Shown here: positions 1-8,413 of the stretch, in pieces | Numbering within the stretch: position 1 is the stretch's first letter | Layout: each line of letters opens with the position of its first letter | Assembly (NCBI GenBank): GCA_045644325.1 | Contig: JAZRGT010000080.1 | Location: forward strand, 1-52,515 | Length of the DNA: 52,515 bases | Source of the DNA: CAG-390 sp045644325 | Lineage (GTDB): Bacteria; Bacillota; Clostridia; Oscillospirales; CAG-272 | Direction of reading: 5' to 3' | The notes under the pieces: generated by a model | What the model was told of the DNA's origin: nothing | What the model saw: the letters and a program-made list of their open reading frames with translations, nothing else | The model's database searches: none | Made by a program: the position numbers and the translations under genes

Positions 1-70
1 CATGATGCTGACCAACAACGACACCATCCGCGAGGTCATCCTGTTCCCCACCATGAAGCCCCTGGACTGA
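1..70 (+). CDS. lysS: Lysyl-tRNA synthetase, 3' end only
   Basis: Only the last 22 codons and the TGA stop at 68-70 are in the window. The frame reads MMLTNNDTIREVILFPTMKP followed by LD. This matches the very conserved class II lysyl-tRNA synthetase C-terminus (pattern TIRDVILFPxMKP), which forms part of the motif 3 and aminoacylation core region. The enzyme charges tRNA-Lys in the cytoplasm using ATP. The gene enters from the left edge, so its start, length and operon cannot be seen. A hairpin with a T-run follows at once. The converging integrase remnant on the other strand suggests that a mobile element once sat just downstream of this gene. Confidence 0.85.
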   Translation, partial: MMLTNNDTIREVILFPTMKPLD

Positions 71-81
71 TCTAAGGCTTC

Positions 82-107
82 AAAACCCTTGATATTTCAA
101 GGTTTTT
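82..107 (+). terminator. Terminator after lysS
   Basis: A six-base-pair stem (CCTTGA at 87-92 with TCAAGG at 97-102, loop TATT) is followed by five T residues. It lies 17 bases after the lysS stop, as expected for a rho-independent terminator. The stem is short, so the call is moderate. Confidence 0.55.
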
Positions 108-185
108 CATCTTTTGTTGTTGGCCGATTTGGCCTTACTACAACACTACTACAACAAATGAAGAAAAGTTCCTCAAAAATGATTG

Positions 186-228
186 AAACGGGTTCGTGAT
201 ACCAACGTATCACGAACCCGTTTTTTCA
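186..228. terminator. Strong 17-bp hairpin with T-run, probably bidirectional
   Basis: A perfect 17-base-pair inverted repeat (186-202 and 207-223, loop CAAC) is followed by a T-run on the plus strand. On the minus strand the downstream side is only moderately T-rich. It sits between lysS and the stop of the integrase remnant, so it may end transcription from both sides. It could also be a leftover end structure of the mobile element. Confidence 0.75.
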
Positions 229-236
229 AAATAGAT

Positions 237-602
237 CTATTTTTTGCTGATGGACTGGACAGTGGACTTCATTTTCTCTTGAGTAATATGCGTATATATC
301 CATTGTAGTGGAGATATCAGCATGATCCATAACCTGCTTTATGAATTTGCAATCAGGTTCGACTTCGAAAAGTCGAGTGCAGAATGCCGGAGGTTGTGTA
401 CGCTGAAGTGAGGTAGAAGCAGCGGCTCACGATCTTCTTTGGCTGCGAGTTCTGCTTCCTGCGCATTGCAATCTCTGCAAATACGTTCAATGGCTCTGTT
501 CAAACAATGAGGATTCATGAGCTCTCCCAGACGGTTTCGGAAGATGAAATTTGTGTAGCCCTGGATTGTAGGACACGGCTTTGAATACAAGTCATCTATC
601 AC
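237..602 (-). pseudogene. Tyrosine recombinase (integrase) C-terminal remnant, frameshifted
   Basis: On the minus strand from 602 the frame reads through NRLGELMNPHCLNRAIERI and reaches HFSVHNLRH. This carries the HxLRH motif of phage and ICE tyrosine recombinases, whose Arg is catalytic. Reading then shifts frame: the conserved continuation (CTRLFEVEPDCKFIKQVMDH, then ADISTTMDIY) is in another frame. A second shift follows before ITQEKMKSTVQSISKK and the TAG at 237-239. The normal DHADISTTMDIYxHI tyrosine-box region is therefore recognisable but broken in two places, and the N-terminal half is absent. The gene is dead and points to an old integrated element beside lysS. Confidence 0.8.
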
Positions 603-608
603 CTTTTA

Positions 609-848
609 GTGAGCTCGAAGATAGCGCTCCACATCAGTGATTTTATGTATCTGTATCACGGTGTAAGTTCAAAGTTCCTTGATTACTATTTGGCCCTGTT
701 CTATTGGGTTGAGAAGAATAAGCACAAGACCTATCTTGAACAAGCATATGACATTATCACTCTGTTAGCAAATCAGACGAAGAAGATGCCGCTTGATAAG
801 TTCAAGTACAAGCCTATTTCCTTTGATACGAAGAGGTTAGCAATCTGA
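609..848 (+). CDS. Orphan reading frame of unknown function, possible gene fragment
   Basis: An open frame of 79 codons begins at a GTG and ends at TGA 846-848. I do not recognise the product. It is rich in Tyr, Lys and Leu (for example KFLDYYLALFYWVEKNKHK) and looks like real protein sequence rather than a random frame. There is no ribosome binding site before the GTG, and the frame starts next to the truncated end of the integrase remnant. It is most likely the 3' part of a gene cut off during decay of the mobile element. It may not be expressed. Confidence 0.3.
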   Translation: MSSKIALHISDFMYLYHGVSSKFLDYYLALFYWVEKNKHKTYLEQAYDIITLLANQTKKMPLDKFKYKPISFDTKRLAI

Positions 849-884
849 AAATGTTGTGAATTTGTAAATTCTCGGCTCTGGAGT

Positions 885-913
885 GAGACATTTGGATTTA
901 GGTGCGCTATAAT
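885..913 (+). promoter_or_regulatory. Possible sigma-A promoter
   Basis: GAGACA at 885-890, a 17-base spacer and TATAAT at 908-913. The -10 is perfect but the -35 is weak. It would feed the XRE regulator gene about 130 bases downstream. Confidence 0.35.
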
Positions 914-982
914 TATATAATTAAATGTAGCAAAAAATGTTGGTGATTTTTGCATGGCAACCGATAGTTGCCATATAGTTGG

Positions 983-1011
983 TAGACAAAACTCCATTAT
1001 ACTGTTATACT
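983..1011 (+). promoter_or_regulatory. Probable promoter of the XRE regulator gene
   Basis: TAGACA at 983-988, a 17-base spacer and TATACT at 1006-1011. It lies just ahead of the strong AAAGGAGG site at 1021-1028. Transcription would start within a few bases of that ribosome binding site. Confidence 0.45.
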
Positions 1012-1036
1012 TAATATAACAAAGGAGGTGGTGATT

Positions 1037-1720
1037 ATGGCATTAGGTGAAAGAATCAAAGAGTGCAGACAGAATGCTGGTTTATCCCAAGAGAAAGTTG
1101 CTGAATTAGTAGGCGTTAGTCGTCAGGCAGTTACTAAGTGGGAAGTAAATCAGTCTGCTCCAAATACTGAAAACCTTTTCAAATTGGCAGAGATATTTGG
1201 GACAACAGTCGATATGTTATTGAATCCCAACGACAGTAACAAACAATCTTCTGCTGAACAGATTTATTACCTCTACAAGATGGAGGAAGAAAAGAAAATT
1301 GCAAATAAAAGGCACAATACGAAGAAGTACATTAGCATAGCACTTGTGGTTGCTCTTGTTCTTGGGTGTATTCTGGGCAGTATAATTTATATCCGCAATC
1401 TGCCCGTTGATTATGACGCAGGTGCTTGTGGCGGAGGATATGCTACATTTATCTTTGATAAGTACAACGAGGAACTGACGGAAAAATATGTTAGTGGTAT
1501 GATAGACAATTCCAATATTTCGTCTGCCAAAGCTGTTCGAGGAACACAGGAAGCAGAATGGGAAGACCAAACACTATTCTTGCAATTTGATATTCAGTAT
1601 GAATATTCTACACAAGGTACTGTAACCGAAAGAGTTAGATTTATTGGTCAGAGGACATGGTTTGATACCTATGATTGGGGTGGGGCAATTATTGACGGTA
1701 GTAATGCCCCCACAGAGTAA
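1037..1720 (+). CDS. XRE-family regulator with a membrane-anchored C-terminal domain
   Basis: The N-terminal 60 or so residues form a Cro/CI-type helix-turn-helix (ERIKECRQNAGLSQEKVAEL followed by VSRQAVTKWE). A charged linker follows, then one membrane span at about residues 98-119 (ISIALVVALVLGCILGSII), then about 100 residues probably outside the cell. The layout suggests a DNA-binding sensor tethered to the membrane. The start was set at the ATG at 1037, because the AAAGGAGG at 1021-1028 is eight bases ahead. An in-frame GTG at 1028 overlaps that site and is unlikely. The small membrane protein gene 43 bases downstream is probably in the same operon. The signal sensed is unknown. The AT-rich context beside an integrase remnant suggests acquisition by transfer. 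Confidence 0.75.
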   Translation: MALGERIKECRQNAGLSQEKVAELVGVSRQAVTKWEVNQSAPNTENLFKLAEIFGTTVDMLLNPNDSNKQSSAEQIYYLYKMEEEKKIANKRHNTKKYISIALVVALVLGCILGSIIYIRNLPVDYDAGACGGGYATFIFDKYNEELTEKYVSGMIDNSNISSAKAVRGTQEAEWEDQTLFLQFDIQYEYSTQGTVTERVRFIGQRTWFDTYDWGGAIIDGSNAPTE

Positions 1721-1763
1721 AGGTGGTTAGACAAATAAGAATTTGACAAAGGAGTGTGATTGT

Positions 1764-2012
1764 ATGAAATTGACTTATAAAGCACAAATGTTTATTTCTC
1801 TTGTTATCATCCTTTTGGCAAATGTAATCAGCACCATAATGAAACATTGGATTTACCGAAGTGGTGGTTTTGTCATTTGTGGTCTGCTGTGGCTCATTCA
1901 CCCTGTTTTGCCAAATGGTGCAGATGTGTCAAAGAGGACTTTGCTTTGGACGAGAATTGCAGGTGTCATTCTTATCCTTATTGGTGTCTTTACACGAGCA
2001 TACATTTACTAA
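1764..2012 (+). CDS. Small membrane protein of unknown function
   Basis: 82 residues with about three hydrophobic segments: near residues 9-25 (FISLVIILLANVISTIM), 37-51 (GGFVICGLLWLIHPV) and 65-78 (ARIAGVILIL-like). I do not recognise the family. The ATG at 1764 has AAAGGAG at 1748-1754, nine bases upstream, so it is preferred over an in-frame TTG at 1743. It follows the XRE regulator with a 43-base gap and is ended by a hairpin terminator at 2049. It may be a target or partner of that regulator. Confidence 0.65.
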   Translation: MKLTYKAQMFISLVIILLANVISTIMKHWIYRSGGFVICGLLWLIHPVLPNGADVSKRTLLWTRIAGVILILIGVFTRAYIY

Positions 2013-2048
2013 CCAAAATCCAATTTGACGAACTAAATACTGACCGAT

Positions 2049-2084
2049 AGGAGCAAAGTTGAAATACACCTTGCTCCTTTTTAT
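2049..2084 (+). terminator. Terminator of the XRE/membrane protein pair
   Basis: AGGAGCAA at 2049-2056 pairs with TTGCTCCT at 2071-2078, and T-rich sequence follows. It closes the small plus-strand operon. The rest of the 318-base gap up to 2330 holds only the minus-strand terminator at 2161-2203 and AT-rich sequence in which I see no gene. Confidence 0.7.
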
Positions 2085-2160
2085 TTGCCTATGGGCATTC
2101 ATAGAAAATGAATAAAAAGGTCAGTTATACACACCAATACTTATCTCGGACAGAGAGATT

Positions 2161-2203
2161 AAATAAAACGCTACGGCTCTAACGCAATTGTTAGTTCCGT
2201 AGC
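2161..2203 (-). terminator. Terminator of the long minus-strand gene train
   Basis: Read on the minus strand, GCTACGG (2203-2197) pairs with CCGTAGC (2176-2170). An inner CTAAC/GTTAG pairing extends the stem, and the right arm runs into GTTTTATTT. It lies about 130 bases past the DUF4886 gene stop. Confidence 0.7.
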
Positions 2204-2329
2204 ATTATATTTAGTTGTTAAATTATAAACTGTATGAAATCTTATCAAAGCTAAACGAAATTATAGAAATAATTTTCGAACACAGTGAGAAAATTTCTAC
2301 CATTAACTAGCCACTAGCAACTAATCACT

Positions 2330-3820
2330 TTACTGCGCCTTGGGAACATAAATCCTCAAATGGCACGCTGCCTGAGCGTAAAGCTTGGAAATATCCGACT
2401 TGGGGTTCGACGAAATGTTCCATACGAGATAGTTCATATCTCCAAGGAAGTTTGCATCGAGAACAAAGAAGTTCTGCGTTATCATTCCGGGGCGTGTGCC
2501 CGTATATTTTGCATTCTCGGTGACGAATCCTTCAAGGCGGTACTGCCAGCCTTCGTCGACGATGAAGATAGTGCCGACGGGGACCTCGGTGAGTGTGTAT
2601 TTCTTATCACAGCAAACGTTCTGGTTATACGTTCCCGCGCTCGACTTGGGAACGGTCGTGGTTGCCTTGCTTGTTGAGTTCCAATAGGTGTTCTCGAGAT
2701 AGTTCCACTCGAGGAGAGTGTACTTCGAGAGATCGATGCTGTTCTGCGCCGCGAGTGCGGTGTCGGCTTCGATGAAGTCAGCGGGGCTGAGCTGGATCGT
2801 GGGATCCTCAACGGGAGCGTCGCCCTCGGGGCGAGTGCCCGTGGTAACGGTCGACTGAGTAACTGCGAGGGGGGTCTTGATAGCGGTAGTTACGGCTTCC
2901 TTTGCCGCGCGGAGCATATCGTCCGTGATCTTCGCGGTCGAGGGATTGTAGGTGATTCCGTCAACCGAAGCGCCCGTGATGGCTGCATACCAGGTGAGTC
3001 CCGCGATATATCTGCCTATGTAATAGTCGAGGTGATAGCCGTCGCGGGTCAGAGTGTCGCCCATAAAGGACGTGCGCGCATTCTGGATCGAGGTCATACA
3101 GGGGATCACGATATCGAAATTGAGGGGAGTGATCACGGTATTGACGACGTCGATGATCATATTATACATCTTCATCTGATCCTTGCCGTAATTCGGGAAG
3201 GAGGAGTGGGTGCTGTCCTGCTGATACGCCCAGGTCATATTCCAGATGAGCTTTGCATCGGGGCATTTTTCCTTGACGATGGCGATCATCTCGTCGAGCT
3301 TGCCGTAGGAATTGGCAAGACCGCAGGTCTTTGAGGTCTGCTGAAGTGAAACGTAATCCCACTTCTCGTCAGTCAACGCCTGACTCATCTTATAGCTTTC
3401 GGTTTTTATCCAACCTCTGCCCGTTTGCTTGTAGTAGGTATAGCTCGCGGAATCGTTTTTCGCAAACTGATAATGCTGGTCGAGCGAGCAGCCGCCGTAG
3501 TAGAGGTTGCCGAGGGTGATCTCCTCAACTCCGCCGTTCTTCATTATTTCATAAAGATACTGCATCGAGTCGGTCGAGAAGCTGTTGCCGATCGCGAGGA
3601 TCTTGAGCGACTTTGGGAATTCTTTGACCTCTGCCGCAGCAGTAGTTTCCTCCGCGGTTGTCTCTTCCGCGGTAGTCTCGGGGGCGTCGGTTGTTTCGGG
3701 AGTATCTGTAGGCTCTGGTTTTGCAGTAGTTTCATCCGCCTCGCCCGTACAAGCTGAAAGTGCGATCGGAAGCGCAATTATAAGTGAAAGTATCAAAGAG
3801 ATAAAACGTATCTTTTTCAT
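2330..3820 (-). CDS. DUF4886 SGNH-hydrolase-like lipoprotein
   Basis: 496 residues. The N-terminus is a lipoprotein signal with lipobox LSAC and Cys24, followed by an acidic Thr/Glu-rich linker to about residue 65. The main domain starts at SLKILAIGNSFSTDSMQYL. The GNSF block carries the likely nucleophile Ser, and a DGYH block (within TRDGYHLDYYIGRYIAG) supplies the Asp-x-x-His pair of SGNH/GDSL-type esterases, as in DUF4886 proteins. A beta-rich C-terminal region of about 150 residues follows. It probably acts on the outer face of the membrane, perhaps deacylating a glycan; the substrate is unknown. Only three bases separate it from the upstream Gfo/Idh-like gene, so the two are co-transcribed. 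It is the last gene before the terminator at 2161. Confidence 0.75.
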   Translation of the reverse strand: MKKIRFISLILSLIIALPIALSACTGEADETTAKPEPTDTPETTDAPETTAEETTAEETTAAAEVKEFPKSLKILAIGNSFSTDSMQYLYEIMKNGGVEEITLGNLYYGGCSLDQHYQFAKNDSASYTYYKQTGRGWIKTESYKMSQALTDEKWDYVSLQQTSKTCGLANSYGKLDEMIAIVKEKCPDAKLIWNMTWAYQQDSTHSSFPNYGKDQMKMYNMIIDVVNTVITPLNFDIVIPCMTSIQNARTSFMGDTLTRDGYHLDYYIGRYIAGLTWYAAITGASVDGITYNPSTAKITDDMLRAAKEAVTTAIKTPLAVTQSTVTTGTRPEGDAPVEDPTIQLSPADFIEADTALAAQNSIDLSKYTLLEWNYLENTYWNSTSKATTTVPKSSAGTYNQNVCCDKKYTLTEVPVGTIFIVDEGWQYRLEGFVTENAKYTGTRPGMITQNFFVLDANFLGDMNYLVWNISSNPKSDISKLYAQAACHLRIYVPKAQ

Positions 3821-3823
3821 AGC

Positions 3824-5155
3824 TTATACCCCGTATTGTTTGCGTTCTTTTTTGGTCTCCTCAAATTTTTCGCGGATCTTTTCGTAGTTCTCCGCGGGGA
3901 TCTCCTCGTGTTCCTTTACCGAGAAGGGAAGAGGCATATCGCCGGCGGACGCGCGGATCGAGCAGGAGGTATCGTTTCTGAACGCCTCGCGCTCTTCCTT
4001 ATTGCGGAAGTTGGGGATATCCTTCGGAATGCTTCCGTCAAGCGCGGAAAGATATCCGAAGTGACCGACAAAGAACATATCGAGTGCCTCGTAAACGCCG
4101 ATGATGTCGGCAGATTCGTCACCGACGATCGCCTTTACGAAGTTTTCCATACTGTAATAGTCCGAGCCCGCGTGACCGAAGGAGGTCTTTGCATCCTGAC
4201 CTCTGTCCGAAATTGCGCGGTACTCTCTTTTGCCCACCTTGCCGAAGCGTCCTTCAAAGGGCTCACCGCCGACGCAGGGACGGTAGAATGCAAAATCGGT
4301 GGTCTTATCGTCCTGCTCCGACCACTGATAGAGCCAATGGATCGAGTGCTTATCAAAGCCCTGACGTCCAGTCTCCATTCTGCCCTTTGAGCCGTACATA
4401 TTATACCAGGTGTTGTGACCTTTTACGTTGAAATGAAGGCTCTTGAACACGCCGCCGTTTTCGAGGGTTACCATTTCGACAGCCGCGCCCGAATTCTGCG
4501 CGCCCATTTCGAAATGACGGCGTGCGTAGGGGAGCTCAAAGCCCGAAACCTTGACGGGGCGAAGTCCTGTTGTGTGGATGATGGGACCCGCCGAGTGAGT
4601 GCAGTAGAAGAAGGAACTCATCTGGTTTCGCCAATGGTTCGGATCGCCGTAAGTAATTTTCGGCCAGATGCTTTCGCAATCGTGGACGTATTCGCCCTCG
4701 CCGTATTCAAACTCACCGATCTTGCCGAGCTCGTATTCCTTCTTCATCTCGATCATCGAGGGGAAGTAGCAGTAATTTTCACCGTAGGCGTATATCTTGC
4801 CGTACTTTTCAACGGCTTCGCAGAGCTCGACAGCCTCCTTCATATTCGCGCAAGGCAGAACCTCGGAGAAAACGTGAAGTCCGCGCTCGAGACAGCGGAT
4901 GGCAAAGGGCGCGTGCTCGTTTGCAAAGTTAGCGAGAACAACGGCATCCATATCGTGATTCAGAAAATCCTCGAAGCACTCGTAAAGAGTGCATTCATAA
5001 TTGCTTTTTGCAAGCATATTCTGCACATTTTCACGAACCTCGGGATTCATATCGCAGATGGCAACAACGTCGGCAAGCTCACGGTTGGTGACGCACCAGT
5101 TGATCATCGTTTTTCCGCGATAACCGCCAAGCACGCCTATTCTGACTTTGCTCAT
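3824..5155 (-). CDS. Gfo/Idh/MocA-family protein lacking the usual EKP lysine
   Basis: 443 residues. A Rossmann NAD(P)-binding start (VRIGVLGGYRGKTM, residues 4-17) is followed by the Gfo/Idh core. Where dehydrogenases of this family have EKP with a catalytic Lys, this protein has SEVLP at residues 97-101, so the Lys is missing. Blocks such as GEGEYVHD and THSAGPI resemble the GH109 branch, which uses NAD(P) to hydrolyse glycosides instead of acting as a simple dehydrogenase. It is cytoplasmic because there is no signal peptide. A GAGGA ribosome binding site precedes the ATG at 5155. It sits between ppa and the DUF4886 lipoprotein and probably works with the latter on a sugar substrate. The GH109 assignment is inference. 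Confidence 0.75.
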   Translation of the reverse strand: MSKVRIGVLGGYRGKTMINWCVTNRELADVVAICDMNPEVRENVQNMLAKSNYECTLYECFEDFLNHDMDAVVLANFANEHAPFAIRCLERGLHVFSEVLPCANMKEAVELCEAVEKYGKIYAYGENYCYFPSMIEMKKEYELGKIGEFEYGEGEYVHDCESIWPKITYGDPNHWRNQMSSFFYCTHSAGPIIHTTGLRPVKVSGFELPYARRHFEMGAQNSGAAVEMVTLENGGVFKSLHFNVKGHNTWYNMYGSKGRMETGRQGFDKHSIHWLYQWSEQDDKTTDFAFYRPCVGGEPFEGRFGKVGKREYRAISDRGQDAKTSFGHAGSDYYSMENFVKAIVGDESADIIGVYEALDMFFVGHFGYLSALDGSIPKDIPNFRNKEEREAFRNDTSCSIRASAGDMPLPFSVKEHEEIPAENYEKIREKFEETKKERKQYGV

Positions 5156-5173
5156 AGTGAAAGTCCTCGCTGA

Positions 5174-5722
5174 TTAATGATAGCGATAGAGGGTGGGGAG
5201 GATATCCTTATTGTAGCCTGCGATAGCTTCTGCAACGATTCTTCTTGCCTCGTCGGGACCGAAGAGCTCGCGGACTGCGGTCTGCTTGTTTTCAAGCTGC
5301 TTGTAGACCGAGAAGAAATGCATGATCTCGTCGAAAATATGGGTGGGAAGCTCGTCGATGGTCTTGATCTTGTTGTAGTTGGGGTCGGAAACAGCGATAG
5401 CAATGATCTTATCGTCAAGCTTGCCGCCGTCGGTCATTCGCATAACGCCGATGGGGTAAACGTCGATAAGGGTCATAGGATAAATGGGCTCCATACCGAT
5501 AACAAGAACGTCGAGAGGGTCGCCGTCATCAGCGTAAGTACGTGGAATGAAGCCGTAGTTTGCGGGATAGTGGGTGGTTGTATAAAGAATACGGTCAAGG
5601 CGAAGCAGACCAGTGCTCTTGTCGAGCTCGTACTTGCACTTGCTTCCCTTGGGGATCTCGATCAGGGTTGTGAATACATCGGGTGTGATAAGGGCGGGAT
5701 TGATGTCATGCCAAATATTCAT
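5174..5722 (-). CDS. ppa: Inorganic pyrophosphatase, family I
   Basis: 182 residues, the normal length for a bacterial family I enzyme. It hydrolyses pyrophosphate to phosphate in the cytoplasm, pulling biosynthetic reactions forward. The signature DDGDPLDVLVIG holds the metal-binding Asp residues, preceded by KYELDKSTGLLRLDR and YPANYGFIPRTY, all hallmarks of the family. A GGAGG site lies just upstream of the ATG at 5722. It follows obgE with a 30-base gap on the same strand and precedes the Gfo/Idh-like gene. Confidence 0.95.
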   Translation of the reverse strand: MNIWHDINPALITPDVFTTLIEIPKGSKCKYELDKSTGLLRLDRILYTTTHYPANYGFIPRTYADDGDPLDVLVIGMEPIYPMTLIDVYPIGVMRMTDGGKLDDKIIAIAVSDPNYNKIKTIDELPTHIFDEIMHFFSVYKQLENKQTAVRELFGPDEARRIVAEAIAGYNKDILPTLYRYH

Positions 5723-5752
5723 TTTGGACCTCCAAAATATATAATAATTTAA

Positions 5753-7036
5753 TTATTTAACGTAATCGAATTCGAAATCGTAGATCGAAACGGTGTGGCC
5801 GTCGCGGCATCCGGCTGCTTCAAGCTCCTCGAAAACGCCGCTACGCTGAAGAACCTTCTGGAAGAAGTTGAGCGATTCGTAGTCCTCGAAGTTGACCTGA
5901 CCGCAGAGGTTGAAGAGCCATTCGCCCTCAACATAGAAGGTATCGTTCTCGCGGCGGATGGTGGTCTCTTTGCCTCCACCGACGTAAGCGTCCTCGGGCT
6001 GATACTCAGCCTCGTAAACAATCATAGGAGGAAGGGTCTGAAGCATCTGATCGGCAAGTCTTACAAGCTCGTCAAGACCTTCGCCCGTCATTGCGGAAAC
6101 GTAGATGACCTGACGTCCGAGTGACGCGCAGTATTCCTCAAAGCGGGGAAGATCGACTACGTCCGGATCGACGAGATCGTATTTGTTTGCAACGATGACC
6201 TGCGGACGTGTTGCAAGCTCGGGGCTGTAACGCTCAAGCTCGGTGTCGATCAGCTTGATATCCTCAACGGGATCGCGGTACTCGACCGATGCGATGTCAA
6301 CGACGTGAAGAAGCAGACGGCAACGGTCGACGTGACGGAGGAATGCGTGTCCGAGTCCCGCACCGTCAGCTGCACCCTCGATAAGACCGGGAATGTCAGC
6401 CGCAACGAAGCCTCGACCGCCTCCGGGTGTCTTTACAACGCCGAGGTTGGGGGAGAGGGTGGTGAAATGATAGTCAGCAATCTTCGGCTTTGCCGCGCTG
6501 ATCTTCGAGAGGATCGAGGATTTACCGACACTCGGGTAGCCGATAAGTCCGACGTCCGCGAGCATCTTGAGTTCGAGTATAACGTCGCGCTCGCCGCCGC
6601 GGGTACCGCTCTTTGCGAACATAGGAACCTGACGGGTAGGCGTTGCGAAATGACGGTTGCCCCAACCGCCGCGACCACCCTTGCAAAGGACGAAGTCCGC
6701 ACCGTCATCCTGAGACATATCGTGGATGATTTTGTCGGTTTCGGGGTCCTTGAGAAGCGTTCCGGGGGGAACGATGAGGATGCAGTCCTTGCCCGTTGCG
6801 CCGTGGAATTTCTTTCCGCCGCCGTTTGCGCCGTCCTCGGCTTCAAACTTGCGGGTGTAGCGGTAGTCGAGCAGGGTGTTGACGTTGGTGTCAACGCGGA
6901 CGATGACATTACCGCCGTGTCCGCCGTCACCGCCGTCGGGACCGCCGTGGTTTACGTATTTTTCACGTCTGAACGAAACGGCACCATTACCGCCGTTGCC
7001 CGCTCTGACGTGGATAGTCACTCTGTCTATAAGCAT
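5753..7036 (-). CDS. obgE: GTPase Obg
   Basis: 427 residues with the three Obg parts. The glycine-rich Obg fold is residues 1 to about 158 (HVRAGNGGNGAVSFRREKY). The G domain has Walker A GYPSVGKSS and later the NKYD base-recognition motif. The C-terminal OCT domain starts near residue 350. It is a slow GTPase that binds the 50S ribosomal subunit and links ribosome assembly to growth and stress. A GGAGG precedes the ATG at 7036. It lies in a tight minus-strand run between der and ppa, a housekeeping cluster that fits joint roles in translation. Confidence 0.97.
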   Translation of the reverse strand: MLIDRVTIHVRAGNGGNGAVSFRREKYVNHGGPDGGDGGHGGNVIVRVDTNVNTLLDYRYTRKFEAEDGANGGGKKFHGATGKDCILIVPPGTLLKDPETDKIIHDMSQDDGADFVLCKGGRGGWGNRHFATPTRQVPMFAKSGTRGGERDVILELKMLADVGLIGYPSVGKSSILSKISAAKPKIADYHFTTLSPNLGVVKTPGGGRGFVAADIPGLIEGAADGAGLGHAFLRHVDRCRLLLHVVDIASVEYRDPVEDIKLIDTELERYSPELATRPQVIVANKYDLVDPDVVDLPRFEEYCASLGRQVIYVSAMTGEGLDELVRLADQMLQTLPPMIVYEAEYQPEDAYVGGGKETTIRRENDTFYVEGEWLFNLCGQVNFEDYESLNFFQKVLQRSGVFEELEAAGCRDGHTVSIYDFEFDYVK

Positions 7037-7057
7037 TTTTGTACCTCCGTGGTGGGA

Positions 7058-8392
7058 TTAATCGTTATCGTCGCCCTTTTCGCGGATGATAAGCTTGATG
7101 GGTGTGCCCTTGAAGCCGAAGGTGCTGCGCAGGCAGTTTTCGATGTATCTCTGATAGGAGAAGTGGAAGAGCTCTGCGTTGTTGCAGAAGATGACGAATG
7201 TGGGCGGCTGAATTCCGATCTGCGTCATATAGTAGATCTTAAGACGCTTGCCCTTATCAGACGGCGGCTGAACGCGGATCATAGCATCGCGCAGAACGTC
7301 ATTGAGCATACCCGTGGTGATTCGGGTGACCGACTGATTATATACGTAGTCGATGTGCTCGAAAAGGTTGGTCACTCTCTGTCCTGTCAGCGCGGAAACG
7401 TAGATGATGGGCGCGTAGGGCATATATCCGAGAGCAATGCGGATCTTGTTATTGTATTCGTTTACTGTGGAATTGTCCTTGTCCGTGATGGAGTCCCACT
7501 TATTGACTACGATGATGGAAGCTCTGCCCGCCTCGTGAGCGATGCCCGCGATCTTTTCGTCCTGCTCGGTGATTCCCTCTGCGGCATCGATCATAATAAG
7601 GCAGACGTCTGCGCGGTCAACTGCGGTGTGCGAGCGGAGAACGGAGTAGTGCTCAACCGAGTCCTTGATCTTTGCCTGACGTCGGATACCTGCGGTGTCG
7701 ATGAAGGTGTAGGTTCCGAACTGATTGGTAACCACGGTATCGACCGCGTCACGGGTGGTTCCGGGAATGTTGGAAACGATGAGTCGCTTCTCACCTACGA
7801 TGCGGTTGATCAGCGAGGATTTACCCGCATTAGGCTTACCGATAACGGCAACCTTGATGCCGCTTTCCTCCTCCTCGCCATCGTCTACTTCGGGAAGTGC
7901 CTCGAGAACGGCGTCGAGCATATCGCCCGTACCGGTTCCGTGAACCGAGGAAACGGGAACGGGATCGCAGTCGAATCCGAGCTCGTAGAATTCGTAAAAT
8001 TCGTAGGGGAGATTACCTACGCGGTCGCATTTGTTGATAACGGGAACGATCGGCTTGCCGCTCTTTTTGAGCATAACGGCGATCTCTCGGTCGTTCGCGG
8101 TAACTCCGGTGTGAACGTCGCAGACAAAGCAGATAACGTCTGCGCTTTCAATGGCGATCTCAGCCTGCAGACGCATCTGCGCGAGGATGATATCGTCGGT
8201 CTTGGGCTCAATTCCGCCCGTGTCGATAACGACGAGGGATTTACCGTTCCATTCGGTCTCGCCGTAGAGGCGGTCGCGGGTTACGCCGGGGGTGTCCTCG
8301 ACGATAGCGCGGCGTTCGCCTATGAGCTTGTTAAAAAGTGTGCTCTTACCTACGTTAGGTCTGCCCACTATTGCAATTACAGGTTTTGCCAT
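7058..8392 (-). CDS. der: GTPase Der (EngA), double G domain
   Basis: 444 residues with two consecutive GTPase domains, the mark of Der. The first has GRPNVGKSTLFNKL near residue 8. The second has GKPNAGKSSLINRI near residue 185. The NKCD and NKWD base-specificity motifs are present, and a KH-like C-terminal domain follows. The protein helps mature the 50S subunit in the cytoplasm. The start at 8392 has AAGGA upstream. It is flanked by a lipoprotein gene and obgE, with gaps of about 20 bases, in the same transcription unit. Confidence 0.97.
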   Translation of the reverse strand: MAKPVIAIVGRPNVGKSTLFNKLIGERRAIVEDTPGVTRDRLYGETEWNGKSLVVIDTGGIEPKTDDIILAQMRLQAEIAIESADVICFVCDVHTGVTANDREIAVMLKKSGKPIVPVINKCDRVGNLPYEFYEFYELGFDCDPVPVSSVHGTGTGDMLDAVLEALPEVDDGEEEESGIKVAVIGKPNAGKSSLINRIVGEKRLIVSNIPGTTRDAVDTVVTNQFGTYTFIDTAGIRRQAKIKDSVEHYSVLRSHTAVDRADVCLIMIDAAEGITEQDEKIAGIAHEAGRASIIVVNKWDSITDKDNSTVNEYNNKIRIALGYMPYAPIIYVSALTGQRVTNLFEHIDYVYNQSVTRITTGMLNDVLRDAMIRVQPPSDKGKRLKIYYMTQIGIQPPTFVIFCNNAELFHFSYQRYIENCLRSTFGFKGTPIKLIIREKGDDND

Positions 8393-8413
8393 TTTCTTAT
8401 TCCTTAAGTGATT

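Noticed and set aside
6305..8407. A 700-codon plus-strand open frame across obgE and der
   Set aside because: It is antisense to two clear GTPase genes with motifs and ribosome binding sites. The long frame results from GC-rich codon use on the other strand, and no ribosome binding site or known motif supports it.
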